64,000 nt of DNA from Symbiodinium kawagutii (lineage: Eukaryota; Sar; Dinophyceae; Suessiales; Symbiodiniaceae): positions 50,850 through 114,849 of the forward strand of contig VSDK01013135.1 in the NCBI GenBank assembly GCA_009767595.1, read 5' to 3'. The notes below the pieces were generated by a model. It ran no database searches. It was not told the origin of the DNA and worked only from the letters and a program-made list of their open reading frames with translations. A program made the translations under genes and the position numbers. Shown here piece by piece: positions 22,311 to 31,648 of the stretch; position 1 is the first letter of the stretch; every line of letters starts with the position of its first letter.

Positions 22311-22423
22311 ATAGCCATTTGGGTCTCAAAAAAGGGAACCCCTAAAATGGCTGGTTTATTACTATAAATGCTTTATCTGAGGATGATTTGGGTGGTCCCC
22401 TATTTTGAGAAACAACCATATGG
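22311..22423. mobile_element. IE-1 copy
   Basis: AGCCATTTGGGTCTCAAAAAAG at the left, GGTGGTCCCCTATTTTGAG and AAACAACCATATGG at the right. It follows a fragment of IE-2 (GACCCATAGCCA). Confidence 0.7.
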
Positions 22424-22581
22424 TTTCTCTGGTTATATGCATAACTGTGATTCGTGGCTTAATGGTAAATCATTTAACCATCATCAAGTAATCAATGATT
22501 AGATATTTCTCTTAATGGCGACATGATTTCACGGTTCATAGTGGATGAAAAGTGGTGGGGGCCAATGATGTGTTTTCTCAG

Positions 22582-22650
22582 CTGCCGTGGTCCCAAGGCG
22601 GACCTGCGGGGAAGTGGGAGCCCTCTGAACAACTTGTGCGACCTTTGCTG
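22582..22650 (+). CDS. Internal exon candidate
   Basis: 23 codons LPWSQGGPAGKWEPSEQLV plus RPLL between acceptor TGTTTTCTCAG and donor TTTGCTG/GTATCA, phase 0 to 0. Isolated GC-rich island; parent gene unknown. Confidence 0.35.
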
Positions 22651-23360
22651 GTATCATCTAAAAACCATCAGATAACCATCTCAAACCATGATATAAAAAA
22701 TCGTAAAAATCATGTAGCAATCATATAGCGATCTAAAGCCATTGAATAGGTCCATTGATTAAACCTTCTCGGCTGGTTATTCTCTCCGTTTCATCTAATA
22801 ATTGACCATCAATTGATCATTGACCATGAATGATGAATCATTCACATGAACCGAACTAGCAACGAACCAACACCAATTACAAAAGATCTATATCCATCAA
22901 TTATGAAATAACCAACCACTATCATCCATTAACAATTCACCCATGAGCCACTTTGATAACAACAACATAGTTGACCCCTATGATTATTCCCTAAGGGGGC
23001 CTCTCATAGTTAACCACACCATACTTAACCTCTATAGCCAACCACCATTAAGCATACCCAAGCCCTATACTTGAACCACCAACTCCACAGCTCTTTCCTT
23101 CGAAAGTTCAGCCATAGTCCACCACCGACATGAACCACTACCGCCACTACAGTAACCAGCTCATTCAAACCACTAACTCCTTTTGTGAAGGAAACCATTC
23201 CTACTATTCACCTTCAAGCTCATGTTTTCAACTGGCTATGAAACTACTTCATATAGCTCATTTGAACTACTGAGTCCTTTGTGAATTCGAACCACTAACT
23301 CCTTGTGGTTTCCCCACGAACCAACTCGTGAAACGAAGCTGACCAAGTGACGAGGTATCG
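22651..23360. other. AT-rich non-coding DNA
   Basis: No exon signal until the ATG at 23361. 23040-23330 has repeated GAACCACTAACTCC(T) words. Confidence 0.45.
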
Positions 23361-25466
23361 ATGTCGAAGTCCTTCTTCTTCAGCACCTCGAAGCAACGAC
23401 TGTCCAAGGTAAGGGAGCGAAAACGGGCGAGCCGTCCTACCCCTGGAGGGGCGTTTTGGACCCCCAGGGGCTGTTAGTTTCGATTAGTTCACCATGGTTA
23501 ATGATGGGTAATTAATTAATAGTAGTTCCGAGTGGTAAATGATGGTTAGTAATGGTGATAAAGCTAAGGTTGATTGACTGCTGGGATCAGGTGAATGGTG
23601 GATGTAAGTAGCTTGTTGAAATATGTTTAAATGGCGAATCACATCACCAACAATTTGAACCTTTGGGGGTACCACTCTGTAACAAGCAGCTTGTATAACC
23701 AGCGACCAAGTACCAGTACAACCAACCGCAAAAGGCGTGGAACGGCCGGCAGAACCAGGTGACTTTGACAGTGGCATACACGAATCAACCAGCAAATGCA
23801 ACTGCTGGGCCTATCAACTAACCATTTCTGGTAAAGGTCAAAACCAACAAAAGTCAAGAAAAAACTGGTCAACTGTTGGGTTTATCAACTTCTAGTCAAG
23901 GTCAACTGCTGGGCCTATCAACTGCTGGACTTAACAACTGGTCAACTGTTGGTAAAGGTGAAACCAACTCTTCTGGTTGAACCCCAGCTTCTGGTAGTCA
24001 AACCAAGTGACTTGAAGTTGAGTCAAACCAACTGGGCTTATAAACTATCAAGTTTACCAGCTGGTCAAACCAACTGGGTTTTCTGTAAGAACCAACTGAC
24101 CGGGGAAGTACAAACCAACTGGGTAGTCAAATCAACTTCAAGTGGCTATGGGTCAAAACCCCGTACCCCTGTTTCCCCTATCATTAACCATTGTTTTCCC
24201 TTTGATTTGGTTGGTCATTATAAGCCATTATTGATGGCTAATATTGACCCATAGCCAAGTCAAACCCACCACTGGTACTTCCCCAGCTGCTCCGCAGCTG
24301 CCACCCAGTCCCTTGCGCGGCCGCAGTGTCCGCGCTGTCATGGCACCGTTCCTCTCTTTGCGTCTGCGACGTACTTCTTGGCCGATGCTCCGGAGCTCAC
24401 CTGGAGCTGGTGAAAGTGATGATCCGAAGTCGAATCAATCACATATGGCGATGGGTCAATATTAACCAACCAACAAATAGTTATCTAGCTGGTTATAATG
24501 GTTAATAATAGGGGATAATAAGTAAGAATAGTGGGGGATATTCCATGATATACCAACTATATGGCGATGGGTCAATATTAACCAGCCAATTTCATGGGGG
24601 ATAGTAACCAACAAAACTATAAGGAAACTAATGGTAAATGATAGGGGAACCAGGGGTACTATATGGTGGTTTCTCAAAATGGGGAACCCCTAAAATCACC
24701 CATTGATCATCTATAATAGACTAGTTGGGGATGATTTGGGGGTCCCCTATTTTGAGAAACACCCATATGTAGATGATGAATGCAATTGATGTATCTCAAT
24801 GATCTCAATATAACATTCAAATAATTCTAAAAAAATGTAAATGTGTAAGATGCATTGGTGTAATGTATGATGTTTCTTCATATTTATTTTATAGCTCTAC
24901 ACCCATATTTGGCCATATGAATTGAGGGAGATCTACCTGCTTGTCACATGGTCATCATCCGCTGACCACCGTGACTGTTGCAATACCACAACTGTTCAGC
25001 AAGAGTTTGCCCACAGGAAGTTTCCACGAGGAACGATACCCCAGCAACCAGGTGCTGTCAGCAAACACGCCCAAAAAAAACATCTTTTCTCCACTAGTTG
25101 GCTGGCTGGTTCCCTTGGTTCCCTTGGTTCCCTTGGTTCCTGGTTGGTTCCTGATTGGTTCCCCTGGTTGGTTCCCCTGGTTGGTTCCCCTGGCTGGTTC
25201 CTGGTTCCCTTGGTGGTGGTTGGTTGGCGCCTCGAAGTGGCCGTGGGATGGCAACTCCTCGGTCAAAGATAAGACTTCTCCATCTGCGTCCTCCATGAGC
25301 ACCACAGCGAAGTCATCCTATGAAGGCGCTGGGCTGGGCTGGGTTTGGCTTGGCTGGACTTGGCTTAGTGATGGTTGATGAAAACAACTTGGCACGCCCA
25401 AGAAACAAGCGAAGAGTTGCTGAAGATTTTAACGAGGAGGCCGCACCACATGGTCCTATTGAGTAA
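23361..25466 (+). CDS. Multi-exon gene, unknown protein (gene D)
   Basis: Inferred exons: 23361-23408 (MSKSFFFSTSKQRLSK, donor GTAAGG); 24287-24409 (CSAAATQSLARPQCPRCHG ... ADAPELTWS, acceptor ACTTCCCCAG); 24927-25051 (EIYLLVTWSSSADHRDCC ... GTIPQQP); 25369-25466 (MVDENNLARPRNKRRVAE ... APHGPIE, TAA). The second and third exons join in phase; at least one more exon is needed elsewhere, probably in the GC island 25226-25320. CPRC is a single CxxC pair. Introns hold IE-2 and IE-1 copies and two tandem repeats. No family recognised. Confidence 0.4.
23800..24130. repeat. Degenerate repeat of CAACTGCTGGGCCTATCAACT-type words
   Basis: Many overlapping copies of GGTCAACTGTTGG / CTGGTCAAACCAACTGG; no fixed period. 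Intronic in gene D. Confidence 0.5.
24143..24257. mobile_element. IE-2 copy
   Basis: TGGCTATGGGTCAA and TTGACCCATAGCCA are perfect 14-bp TIRs. The inside (ACCCCGTACCCCTG, ATTAACCATTGTTTTCCC) is reverse complementary to the copy at 26833. Confidence 0.8.
24443..24557. mobile_element. IE-2 subfamily copy
   Basis: ATGGCGATGGGTCAATATTAA ... CTAGCTGGTTATAATGG ... GGGGGATATTCC ... CCAACTATATGGCG. Reverse complement of the element at 45266-45378. Confidence 0.65.
24557..24658. mobile_element. IE-2 copy, right end missing
   Basis: GGCGATGGGTCAATATTAACC ... GGGGAACCAGGGGTAC, then the sequence switches straight into an IE-1 left end at 24659; the GGGTTTTGACCCACAGCC arm is absent. Confidence 0.65.
24659..24769. 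mobile_element. IE-1 copy abutting IE-2
   Basis: CTATATGGTGGTTTCTCAAA at the left and TTTTGAGAAACACCCATATG at the right; the arms GGGGAACCCC and GGGGGTCCCC are compensating variants. Confidence 0.8.
25095..25215 (+). repeat. 10- and 13-bp tandem repeats (CTTGGTTCCC / TGGTTGGTTCCCC)
   Basis: Four CTTGGTTCCC units then GGTTGGTTCCCCT-type units. Low-complexity Gly/Asn/Gln frames on minus derive from it. Confidence 0.75.
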
Positions 25467-26137
25467 GTGGTGAAAGGCACCATGGTTACTTCAGCCATGT
25501 ATAAATAGTGTAAACAGAACTCGTCTCACTTTCCAAGCTCATACGATTTGGAAGCACACAAATCTCGAGGGTTTACTGGCGACCATGATCTGGTAGCTTT
25601 CCTGAAGCATTCTTCCACACCAATTGGTTGATAAGCTGCACTAAGCTGTATGGATATCATAGGTGGCTGCTTGGTCCAGTTTGTGATTGACCAGTTAAAA
25701 CCATCCTTACTTAGCTCTTGATCAAATCATTATGCAACAGTTATTGGCCATGACTGTCCATACACCAACATTAATCACTTCAGCTATACATCATGAATCA
25801 ATCAGACTCAATATAACTCAATAAATATAGAGAACTTTAATTATCAGAATCAATATCACTCATTAAATATATCAAGTAGAGATGGTTTGTCGATAAATGC
25901 TAACACCTACTAACCATCCAAGTTCATCAAAACTATTAGTAGTGGAACCACTGGTTTCGGGGGGGGACAAATGTCTGGAGAGACTCATACGTAAATCTAT
26001 CATTCACCAGGTTGTTGCCCATCAGAAACCAATATGAATCACTTGAGTGACACAACCACAGCAGCCCATCACGAGGAAAATCAGCGTCTCAATGTTGGGA
26101 CCCCCAAAGATGGCTGCTTTATTACTAGAATGGTCAA
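25467..26137. other. AT-rich intergenic DNA
   Basis: Downstream of the TAA at 25466. No gene seen. 26092-26125 looks like an IE-1 fragment (GGGACCCCCAAAGATGG). Confidence 0.45.
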
Positions 26138-26251
26138 TATGGAGATTTCTGAAAATAGGGAACCCTAAAAATGATTGGTTTGTTACCACAAATGCTTGAT
26201 AAAGAGGATTTGGGGGCACACCTATTTTAAAATTTGGAGAAACACCCATGT
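26138..26251. mobile_element. IE-1 copy
   Basis: ATATGGAGATTTCTGAAAATA at the left, GGGGGCACACCTATTTT and GGAGAAACACCCATG at the right. Confidence 0.65.
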
Positions 26252-26317
26252 AAAGGATGATAACCGGGGGGTTCCCCATCTGAAGAAAACTCATCAGGTA
26301 AACCAGCTCAGCTTTAG

Positions 26318-26575
26318 TCATGCGCAGCTTGTGCTCAACCACGCGACTCCTTCAACTCTTGGGGACCACAAGCTGTGCTTCTCAGTGAGTCCTCTGAACC
26401 CTGGCAGTATTCAGAACCTGTCCTGGTCACCGTAGATACCAACAAAGGCGCAGTCTCCTGGCAAAGCGCTGAACGCGCAATTCACTGCAATCTGAAAGCG
26501 ATTTTCCGAAAACAACCTTTTTTATGCTTGGTGGTTAAAATTCTGGTTGGTGGTTTCAGCTCCTATGAAAAATAG
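26318..26575 (+). CDS. Terminal exon, unknown protein
   Basis: 85 codons to TAG from acceptor CAGCTTTAG: SCAACAQPRDSFNSWG ... EPWQYSEPVLVTVDTNKG ... HCNLKAIFRKQPF, ending inside an IE-4 element. Alternatively the exon ends at ATTCTG/GTTGGTGG, the IE-4 left end. Another frame of the first part (LSFSHAQLVLNHATP) ends at a GTGAGT donor, so the exact model is uncertain. Confidence 0.35.
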   Translation, partial: SCAACAQPRDSFNSWGPQAVLLSESSEPWQYSEPVLVTVDTNKGAVSWQSAERAIHCNLKAIFRKQPFLCLVVKILVGGFSSYEK

Positions 26576-26640
26576 TAGTCAACCAAGCAATTGTGAATCG
26601 TTACTATGGAAAAGTAAAAATGCTTAAACCACCAACCAGT
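26541..26640. mobile_element. IE-4 copy
   Basis: TCTGGTTGGTGGTTTCAGC at the left and TAAACCACCAACCAG at the right are TIRs; GTCAACCAAGCAATTG inside. Confidence 0.75.
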
Positions 26641-26689
26641 AGTTGTTTAACCATTACTGTTGGTTATCCCTTAGTATTAACCATTATTA

Positions 26690-27057
26690 ATGGCTATAAC
26701 CCCTAGAAAACTAACCAGAACTCCTATTGAAGACAACTTGGTCTCAGCTTCAAAGCCGAAAAGGGCCAGCTCCGCTGCAGCAGTTGTGATTGTCGCCTCC
26801 ACTGAACTGTGGCTAGTTATCCTAGAAATAGTTGGCTATGGGTCAATATTAACCAACCAACCAATGGAGGATTTACCAACAATAATAAGGGAAAACAATG
26901 GTTAATGATGGGGAACCAGGGGTACAGGGTTTTGACCCACAGCCAGTTGAGGGGAACTGTAATTGCTGGGCAAAACAGGGGTTTCCAAGGTAGATTTTCC
27001 CGTGAACCCAGTGATGTGATCAAGGTTAATTTGGAAGTCAATCCGTTGTGTCCTTGA
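26690..27057 (+). CDS. Two-exon small gene with IE-2 intron (gene E)
   Basis: Exon 1, 26690-26841: ATG then MAITPRKLTRTPIEDN ... VVIVASTELWLVILEIVGY. Exon 2, 26943-27057: QLRGTVIAGQNRGFQ ... DVIKVNLEVNPLCP, TGA. The 101-bp intron 26842-26942 begins GTCAATATT and ends GACCCACAG, which are the IE-2 terminal sequences. The frame is open from ATG to stop across the splice. About 88 residues; the middle is hydrophobic (AAAVVIVA...LWLVILEIV). No homologue recognised. The model is inference, but the phase match is exact. Confidence 0.45.
26833..26945. mobile_element. IE-2 copy acting as an intron
   Basis: TGGCTATGGGTCAATATTAA ... GGGTTTTGACCCACAGCCA. Inside: ACAATGGTTAATGATGGGG and AACCAGGGGTACAGG. 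GT and AG lie 9 and 3 bases in from its ends. Confidence 0.8.
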
Positions 27058-27432
27058 AAGTTGCAGCAGCAGTCTGCTAAATGGTGGGGGGTACCACGAG
27101 CTAGTTATATCTACCATCATGATTGCTGATAGTAGCCCTTTTTTTGGTGATCGAAATAGGATAGGTCATGTTCAACAAGCAAGTGTGCAGTGTGCCATTG
27201 TCTTCTTGGGTACTGTATAAATATCATCCAGGAGTTGGCCTCAAAACTCCAATCTGCTTGGCATACCGCAAAAACAGGAGAACCATCTATCCTCAATGAA
27301 TTACTTGAAACATGTTGGTGAACACCAGCGTCTCATTGCCTTTTGGTTCTCAACAACTTGTTGCTTATCTAATAAAAAACATGAAATCGACTTGCTGTAC
27401 TAGGTGCTGACTACAAAACACCATGTAACGCA

Positions 27433-27853
27433 ATGGTTTGGCCGGTGAAATTCTCTGCTGGAGTACATTTTCCGACTAGGTTGTACTGTACATATGGGAA
27501 ATTCATGAAAACGTACATGATTGCGCAAGATCATCTGGGTTGGTGCAAAAATGGTGTGCCCGTTGGCGGTTTCCCGCCAACGGCTATGAACTTGGATAGT
27601 AGGTACCACCATGGCGACAAGGACAAAGCCATTTATTGCTTCAAACCAACACCGTATAGCTATCTGGTGGTTTCTCAAAATAGAGGTACCCCCAAATCAT
27701 CCTTTTAGAACCATTTGTGGTAATAAACCAACCAGTTTTTGGGACCCTAAATTTAAGCAACCACCATCTAGCTCCCAGCTATCCGCCGTTGTGCATCTAA
27801 TCGCGGTCAACATGAACGGTGACTCCTGGATTCAGCTGATTTCGAATGGCTAA
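27433..27853 (+). CDS. Two-exon small gene with IE-1 intron (gene F)
   Basis: Exon 1, 27433-27666: MVWPVKFSAGVHFPTRL ... HLGWCKNGVPVGGFPPT ... CFKPTPYSYL (78 codons). Exon 2, 27779-27853: LSAVVHLIAVNMNGDSW ... QLISNG, TAA. Exon 1 stops exactly where the IE-1 element starts (CTATCTG/GTGGTTTCTC). The acceptor that keeps the frame is CTCCCAG, 7 bp beyond the element's own CATCTAG; using that AG gives another open but shorter reading. About 102 residues; no family recognised. Confidence 0.45.
27657..27771. mobile_element. IE-1 copy acting as an intron
   Basis: TAGCTATCTGGTGGTTTCTCA at the left and GCAACCACCATCTAG at the right. Inner arms GGTACCCCCAAATCATCC and GGGACCC. Confidence 0.75.
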
Positions 27854-28047
27854 CGAACGAAGAGTGACTCCGATGTGGTCCGGAACCACCAGGCCAAACA
27901 CTTTTTTCCACGACCTTTGCATAGAAAATCCCATGGTTTCCATATTGAGAAAAAACATCGTATACACTTATATATTATATAATCATATATGAAGGAAGGC
28001 ATCTGTACCATGAACACTCTGACTCCCCCTGCATTCGTAAATCAAAT

Positions 28048-28144
28048 GGGTGTTTCTATAAAGCCCAAAAATGGATGGTTCATCAATATGAACGATTTTG
28101 GATGGATGATTTGCGGCTACCCTATTTTCAAAAACCACCAAATA
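28048..28144. mobile_element. IE-1 copy, diverged
   Basis: GGGTGTTTCTATAAAGCCC at the left, GCGGCTACCCTATTTTC and AAAAACCACCAAATAT at the right. Confidence 0.6.
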
Positions 28145-28253
28145 TAGCTGGCTGGAAAATTCCGACTAATCCATCTAGAAAAGGTGGATTGTCCAGCTGT
28201 TAGATTGCCAAATGGCAATGTTGGATAGCGCTGAGAGTATCTCAATCAGTCCT

Positions 28254-28373
28254 AGTCGCCACCCTGCGATCTCATTGGTGTGAGCCCACCCCAAGCCCAC
28301 CGGGCTCCAGCAGACAGAGAGGCCACCAAGCCCAACTGGGATAGCAAGAAGAGTGCCTTCAAAGCCATGTTCT
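28254..28373. other. Coding-like GC island, strand unresolved
   Basis: On + , acceptor CAGTCCTAG leads into SPPCDLIGVSPPQAHR ... DSKKSAFKAMF and a TGA. On minus, an ATG at 28368 gives MALKALFLLSQLGLVAS, a textbook signal-peptide shape, preceded by a strong acceptor (CTTTTTTCTGCTCGCAG on minus). Both are open; a transcript would decide. Confidence 0.35.
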
Positions 28374-28520
28374 GATTTCTAAGCGTTTTCAACGCGTGAA
28401 AGGTGGCGACTGTGCGGATTTCTGCGAGCAGAAAAAAGGGGCACGGCTCGAGCAAAAACAGTTGCGCAATTCAGCTGGGTTTCTCAAGTTTCGTGTTGGG
28501 TTCATGATGGATGATGAATA

Positions 28521-28629
28521 TGTGGCTGGCTTCTCAAGTCATAGGGATCTGAACAATGATGGGGTATGATGGGGTTATTATTGACTGTAAATTAATAATA
28601 TTGGATGATTTGGGGGCAAACCACCATAT
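28521..28629. mobile_element. IE-1 copy, strongly diverged
   Basis: GGCTTCTCAAGTCATAGGGA at the left and TGGATGATTTGGGGGC plus AAACCACCATATCTG at the right. Confidence 0.45.
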
Positions 28630-28699
28630 CTGTGATTCTTATAATGAGGTGATAATGGTTCAGAATGCTGAAGCAAGTGTGATGAAAAGTGGGTGATCG

Positions 28700-29480
28700 T
28701 CGAAATTCCCAAAATACAAAACAATTACATTACATTCATACAGCACATATACACTACATAAAATCACCCTATACATTACGTTGCATGGCATAACAAGATA
28801 AAACCTGACATTACGGTACACATGCGTACGCACAATATGTGAATACCATGCATGGCACTTGGTTGCTTTGGTCAAACTGATTAATCATACATCTACCTAC
28901 CTACTTAAATCTACGTATCCACATACACATCTTCATGCATCTCTACATGTCTTACAAACATTACACCACGCACTCACATGAAATTGAAAAAGATGTCTGG
29001 TTGTGTCACTTGCCATTTCGTTTGCACAGCATAAAATTGACTCCAATTCTGTACATTACACTAAATCACACTACACAGCGTTGGAGTGCCAAAAAGTGCA
29101 TTAACATTGCGTTCCAGCACGCGAAATTGTACAGCATTGATTAAATTACAAATGTATTACATTGGCTGAAGCACATCAATTTTATGAAAACACCCTCCAT
29201 TCGACTACATTGCATTTGGCATTGCCAGTGCACGACATCACATTATACTACATTAAACTGCACTAAATATGAAATTTACGTATTGGCATTGTTTATGACA
29301 TTCCAACACTAAATGTGAAATTATATCATGCAGTACCATATTACATTACATGTCCAGGATACTTAGCTACATTACCACATCACGTTTCATCACACTACAC
29401 AACGTTAAAATGTATCAAATTGTCCATTGCCATTACATTGATTTCCGTACATTACACCACAAAAAAATGCATGGAATTAG
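28700..29480. repeat. Low-complexity ACATTACA-rich tract
   Basis: Dense repetition of ACATTACA, CACTACA and TACATT words without fixed period; about 780 bp. No coding frame. Confidence 0.6.
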
Positions 29481-29694
29481 GCACTAACTAATTCCTTGCT
29501 GTTATACTATATTGTATTGCTTCAATGAGATTAAAATGCCTTGAAATATCTGGTTTGTGGCTTTCACCCAAACGAAAAATATTAATCTACCAACCCTTTG
29601 TTAATACTAGAGAAAGCAACAAAGTTTGAAGTCACCAACCACAATATGCATCCCCATTGGATTCTGTTGCATTACATTACGCTACGTCAACCAG

Positions 29695-29808
29695 CACCGA
29701 ACTCTGCAGCAACCCGAAAGCAGTAGCGTTTGGGACTTCGGCATGTCATCGAATGCGAGTCACGCGAACCTTCTGTTGGCATCCTCTCCACCCGCAGTTG
29801 TCTCTTAA
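29695..29808 (+). CDS. Terminal exon, unknown protein
   Basis: 37 codons plus TAA in phase 0 from acceptor CGTCAACCAG: HRTLQQPESSSVWDFG ... SHANLLLASSPPAVVS. Ser-rich with GC-rich third positions. Upstream exons are not identified. Function unknown. Confidence 0.4.
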   Translation, partial: HRTLQQPESSSVWDFGMSSNASHANLLLASSPPAVVS

Positions 29809-29902
29809 TGGTGGGTCAATGGTGGGTTCACTCAGTGTTATCTCTGTTGTGGCATTCCATGTTTTTGAACGATGAAAATATCTTGATGTCGCGACAGGAA
29901 AC

Positions 29903-30477
29903 ATGAACAGAATGTTTTATGTGGAGATATTCATGCCACCATTTGGTCGCCTTCAGGTAGCCCCGTTTCCGGCCTTGGGCTTCCCCTTTATAGTAAAAAG
30001 ATCCACCTGCCTGCTATTGGATCATAAGTACGTTCTAGTAACCAACAAGATCCCTATGCTTCCAGTTACCATGGTAGTAGGTATCCAGCTGGTTTCTACC
30101 ATTGTTGTTCGGGGTTGGATACCTGCCACAATGGTAACTGGAAGCACGGGGGACCATATGCTACCCCCTTATCCGAGTCGCACCTTAGATGTGGAGCCAC
30201 AACAGCGAAGTTGCGCCTACAAGTGGGATACCTACCAGGTATGGTAGATATGGGGCTTTCTTTAAATAGGAAACCCCAAAATGGATGGTTCCTTCTATCA
30301 GTGCTCAATCTTGGATGATTTGACGGGACCCCTACTTTGAGAAACCACCAAACAACCATAGAGAGAGGATGTCAAATGGCGAATCTTAATCTTAACCAAC
30401 CTGTAGCGATTGGGGCCGCTGCAGAGCCCGAACCAGCCTATCATCGGGTGTACCTTGAAACCATCACTAGCTGCTAA
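29903..30477 (+). CDS. Three-exon small gene with IE-5 and IE-1 introns (gene G)
   Basis: Exon 1, 29903-30064: MNRMFYVEIFMPPFGRL ... LLLDHKYVLVTNKIPMLP. Exon 2, 30145-30238: HGGPYATPLSESHLRCG ... RLQVGYLP. Exon 3, 30362-30477: ERGCQMANLNLNQPVAIG ... AYHRVYLETITSC, TAA. Intron 1 (80 bp) is the IE-5 element from GTTACC to CTGGAAG; intron 2 (123 bp) is an IE-1 element from GTATGG to ACCATAG. All three frames connect in phase from ATG to stop, about 123 residues. An unspliced frame through intron 1 is also open, so alternatives exist. No family recognised. Confidence 0.45.
30056..30147. mobile_element. IE-5 copy acting as an intron
   Basis: ATGCTTCCAGTTACCATGGT and ATGGTAACTGGAAGCA are near-perfect TIRs with inner arms GGTATCCAGC and GGTTGGATACC. 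Confidence 0.75.
30239..30361. mobile_element. IE-1 copy acting as an intron
   Basis: GTATGGTAGATATGGGGCTTT at the left, CGGGACCCCTACTTTGAG and AAACCACCAAACAACCATAG at the right. Confidence 0.65.
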
Positions 30478-30479
30478 TC

Positions 30480-30817
30480 ATGGAACCAACCAAAACACCG
30501 GTGGAAATTGTGGAGATTACCATGTTATTCGGTTGGTGGTTCAACCACCCCTATGAAAAATATGCACAAGTCAACCAACCAGTTGTTAATAGTTTCTAGT
30601 GAAAGTGAAAAATGTTTGAAACCACCAACCAGTTATGTATCAGGCATCTGTGATCTACCCATGCCGTCGCGACGCATGTTTTGTTGCTCTGCTGACAGTC
30701 ATCCTCGACCACTCTGACGACGACGCATGTTCAGTTCGCCTCCAGGTAGTCGTGGTGAAGCGCCAAGCGCGACGCGACTCGCGCGATCTAAACCCACGAG
30801 CGAATGACTCATGGTGA
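30480..30817 (+). CDS. Two-exon small gene with IE-4 intron (gene H)
   Basis: Exon 1, 30480-30531: MEPTKTPVEIVEITMLF. Exon 2, 30633-30817: MYQASVIYPCRRDACF ... LDHSDDDACSVRLQVVVV ... NPRANDSW, TGA. The 101-bp intron is exactly the IE-4 element (CG/GTTGGTGGTTC to CACCAACCAG). Open from ATG to stop, about 79 residues. It starts 2 bp after the stop of gene G, so the two may be one transcript read differently: a third frame also runs through (NQNTGGNCGDYHVI to YVSGICDLPMPSRR). Function unknown. Confidence 0.35.
30529..30632. mobile_element. IE-4 copy acting as an intron
   Basis: TCGGTTGGTGGTTCAACCAC at the left and TGTTTGAAACCACCAACCAG at the right; GTCAACCAACCAGTTG inside. Confidence 0.8.
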
Positions 30818-31454
30818 ATGGAAGTACCTCTGGAATGGTGTATCAATGGATCATTGATGGTTGAGAGTGGTCAATTAATGATCAAACATGATCAAAACAA
30901 TATAGTGGATGGATAGTTAATTGATAAACGCAAATGAAAGGTCTAGTCCGATACTTAATTGATGGCGAACTATGATTGATGAATGGTTTATGATGGCTTT
31001 TAATTGCCTGGCAAATTGTCAATGGTTCATCAGCCGGTCAACATTCTTTGCACCAATTTTCGGCCGACCGCATCGATCAACATTCCATTGTTCTCTAGTA
31101 TGACGACTGGGTTTCATGCAATGAATTGTCGCAATTGAAAGAAACAAAGGGCTCATGAGCCAGGGAAGTACGGTATGGGACTGCGACATTTTGTCATCAG
31201 GGTGGATTTGGTGGATTTGGTGGCTCAAAAAGATCCAATATCAGTATTGGCCAGTCCATCCCGAATCAGTCCGGGTGTTTATTGGTTTTCAATCCTTTTT
31301 CCATGCCTCTTCCATGGTTTGTTTCATGTTTTCTTCCTAGATTTTGGTTATTATACCCTATTATCAAACCATAGTTGTTAAACCATATTAAATTATTAAA
31401 CTATACTGGTCAATAAATCAGTTCTAAGGCACCACCACTGGCAGTTATTTTGAG
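30818..31454. other. AT-rich DNA with a weak exon
   Basis: After TTCATCAG at about 31032, GQHSLHQFSADRIDQHS runs to a TAG near 31098. 31155-31340 is one open frame (MSQGSTVWDCDILSS) rich in Trp, probably not real. Confidence 0.3.
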
Positions 31455-31648
31455 TCGATCGTCCTATCATCCCAGCTGCAATTCGTGTAGCCGCGAAGTC
31501 ACGTCCTTGGATCGACGGGCGATCCCTATTCTCGCAGTGTCCAGGACAGATGCCATTGTTCCATCCCAGACGCGACGGCGACCCTGAGAAACACGGCGGC
31601 ACTATGGCATCGGTGGCTGATCATCCACCCAACAGTCACATTGATTGA
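31455..31648 (+). CDS. Terminal exon, unknown protein
   Basis: Acceptor AGTTATTTTGAG, then DRPIIPAAIRVAAKSRP ... LFSQCPGQMPLFHPRRDG ... DHPPNSHID and TGA, 63 codons. Strongly GC-rich third positions. Lies in the largest GC island between 31.4 and 31.65 kb. Function unknown. Confidence 0.45.

Noticed and set aside
24955-25305. Minus-strand 116-codon ORF with GNQ/GTNQ repeats
   Set aside because: The repeat part is antisense of the CTTGGTTCCC array. The non-repeat end (DDFAVVLMEDADGE) is plausible, but the + strand exons on either side connect in phase.
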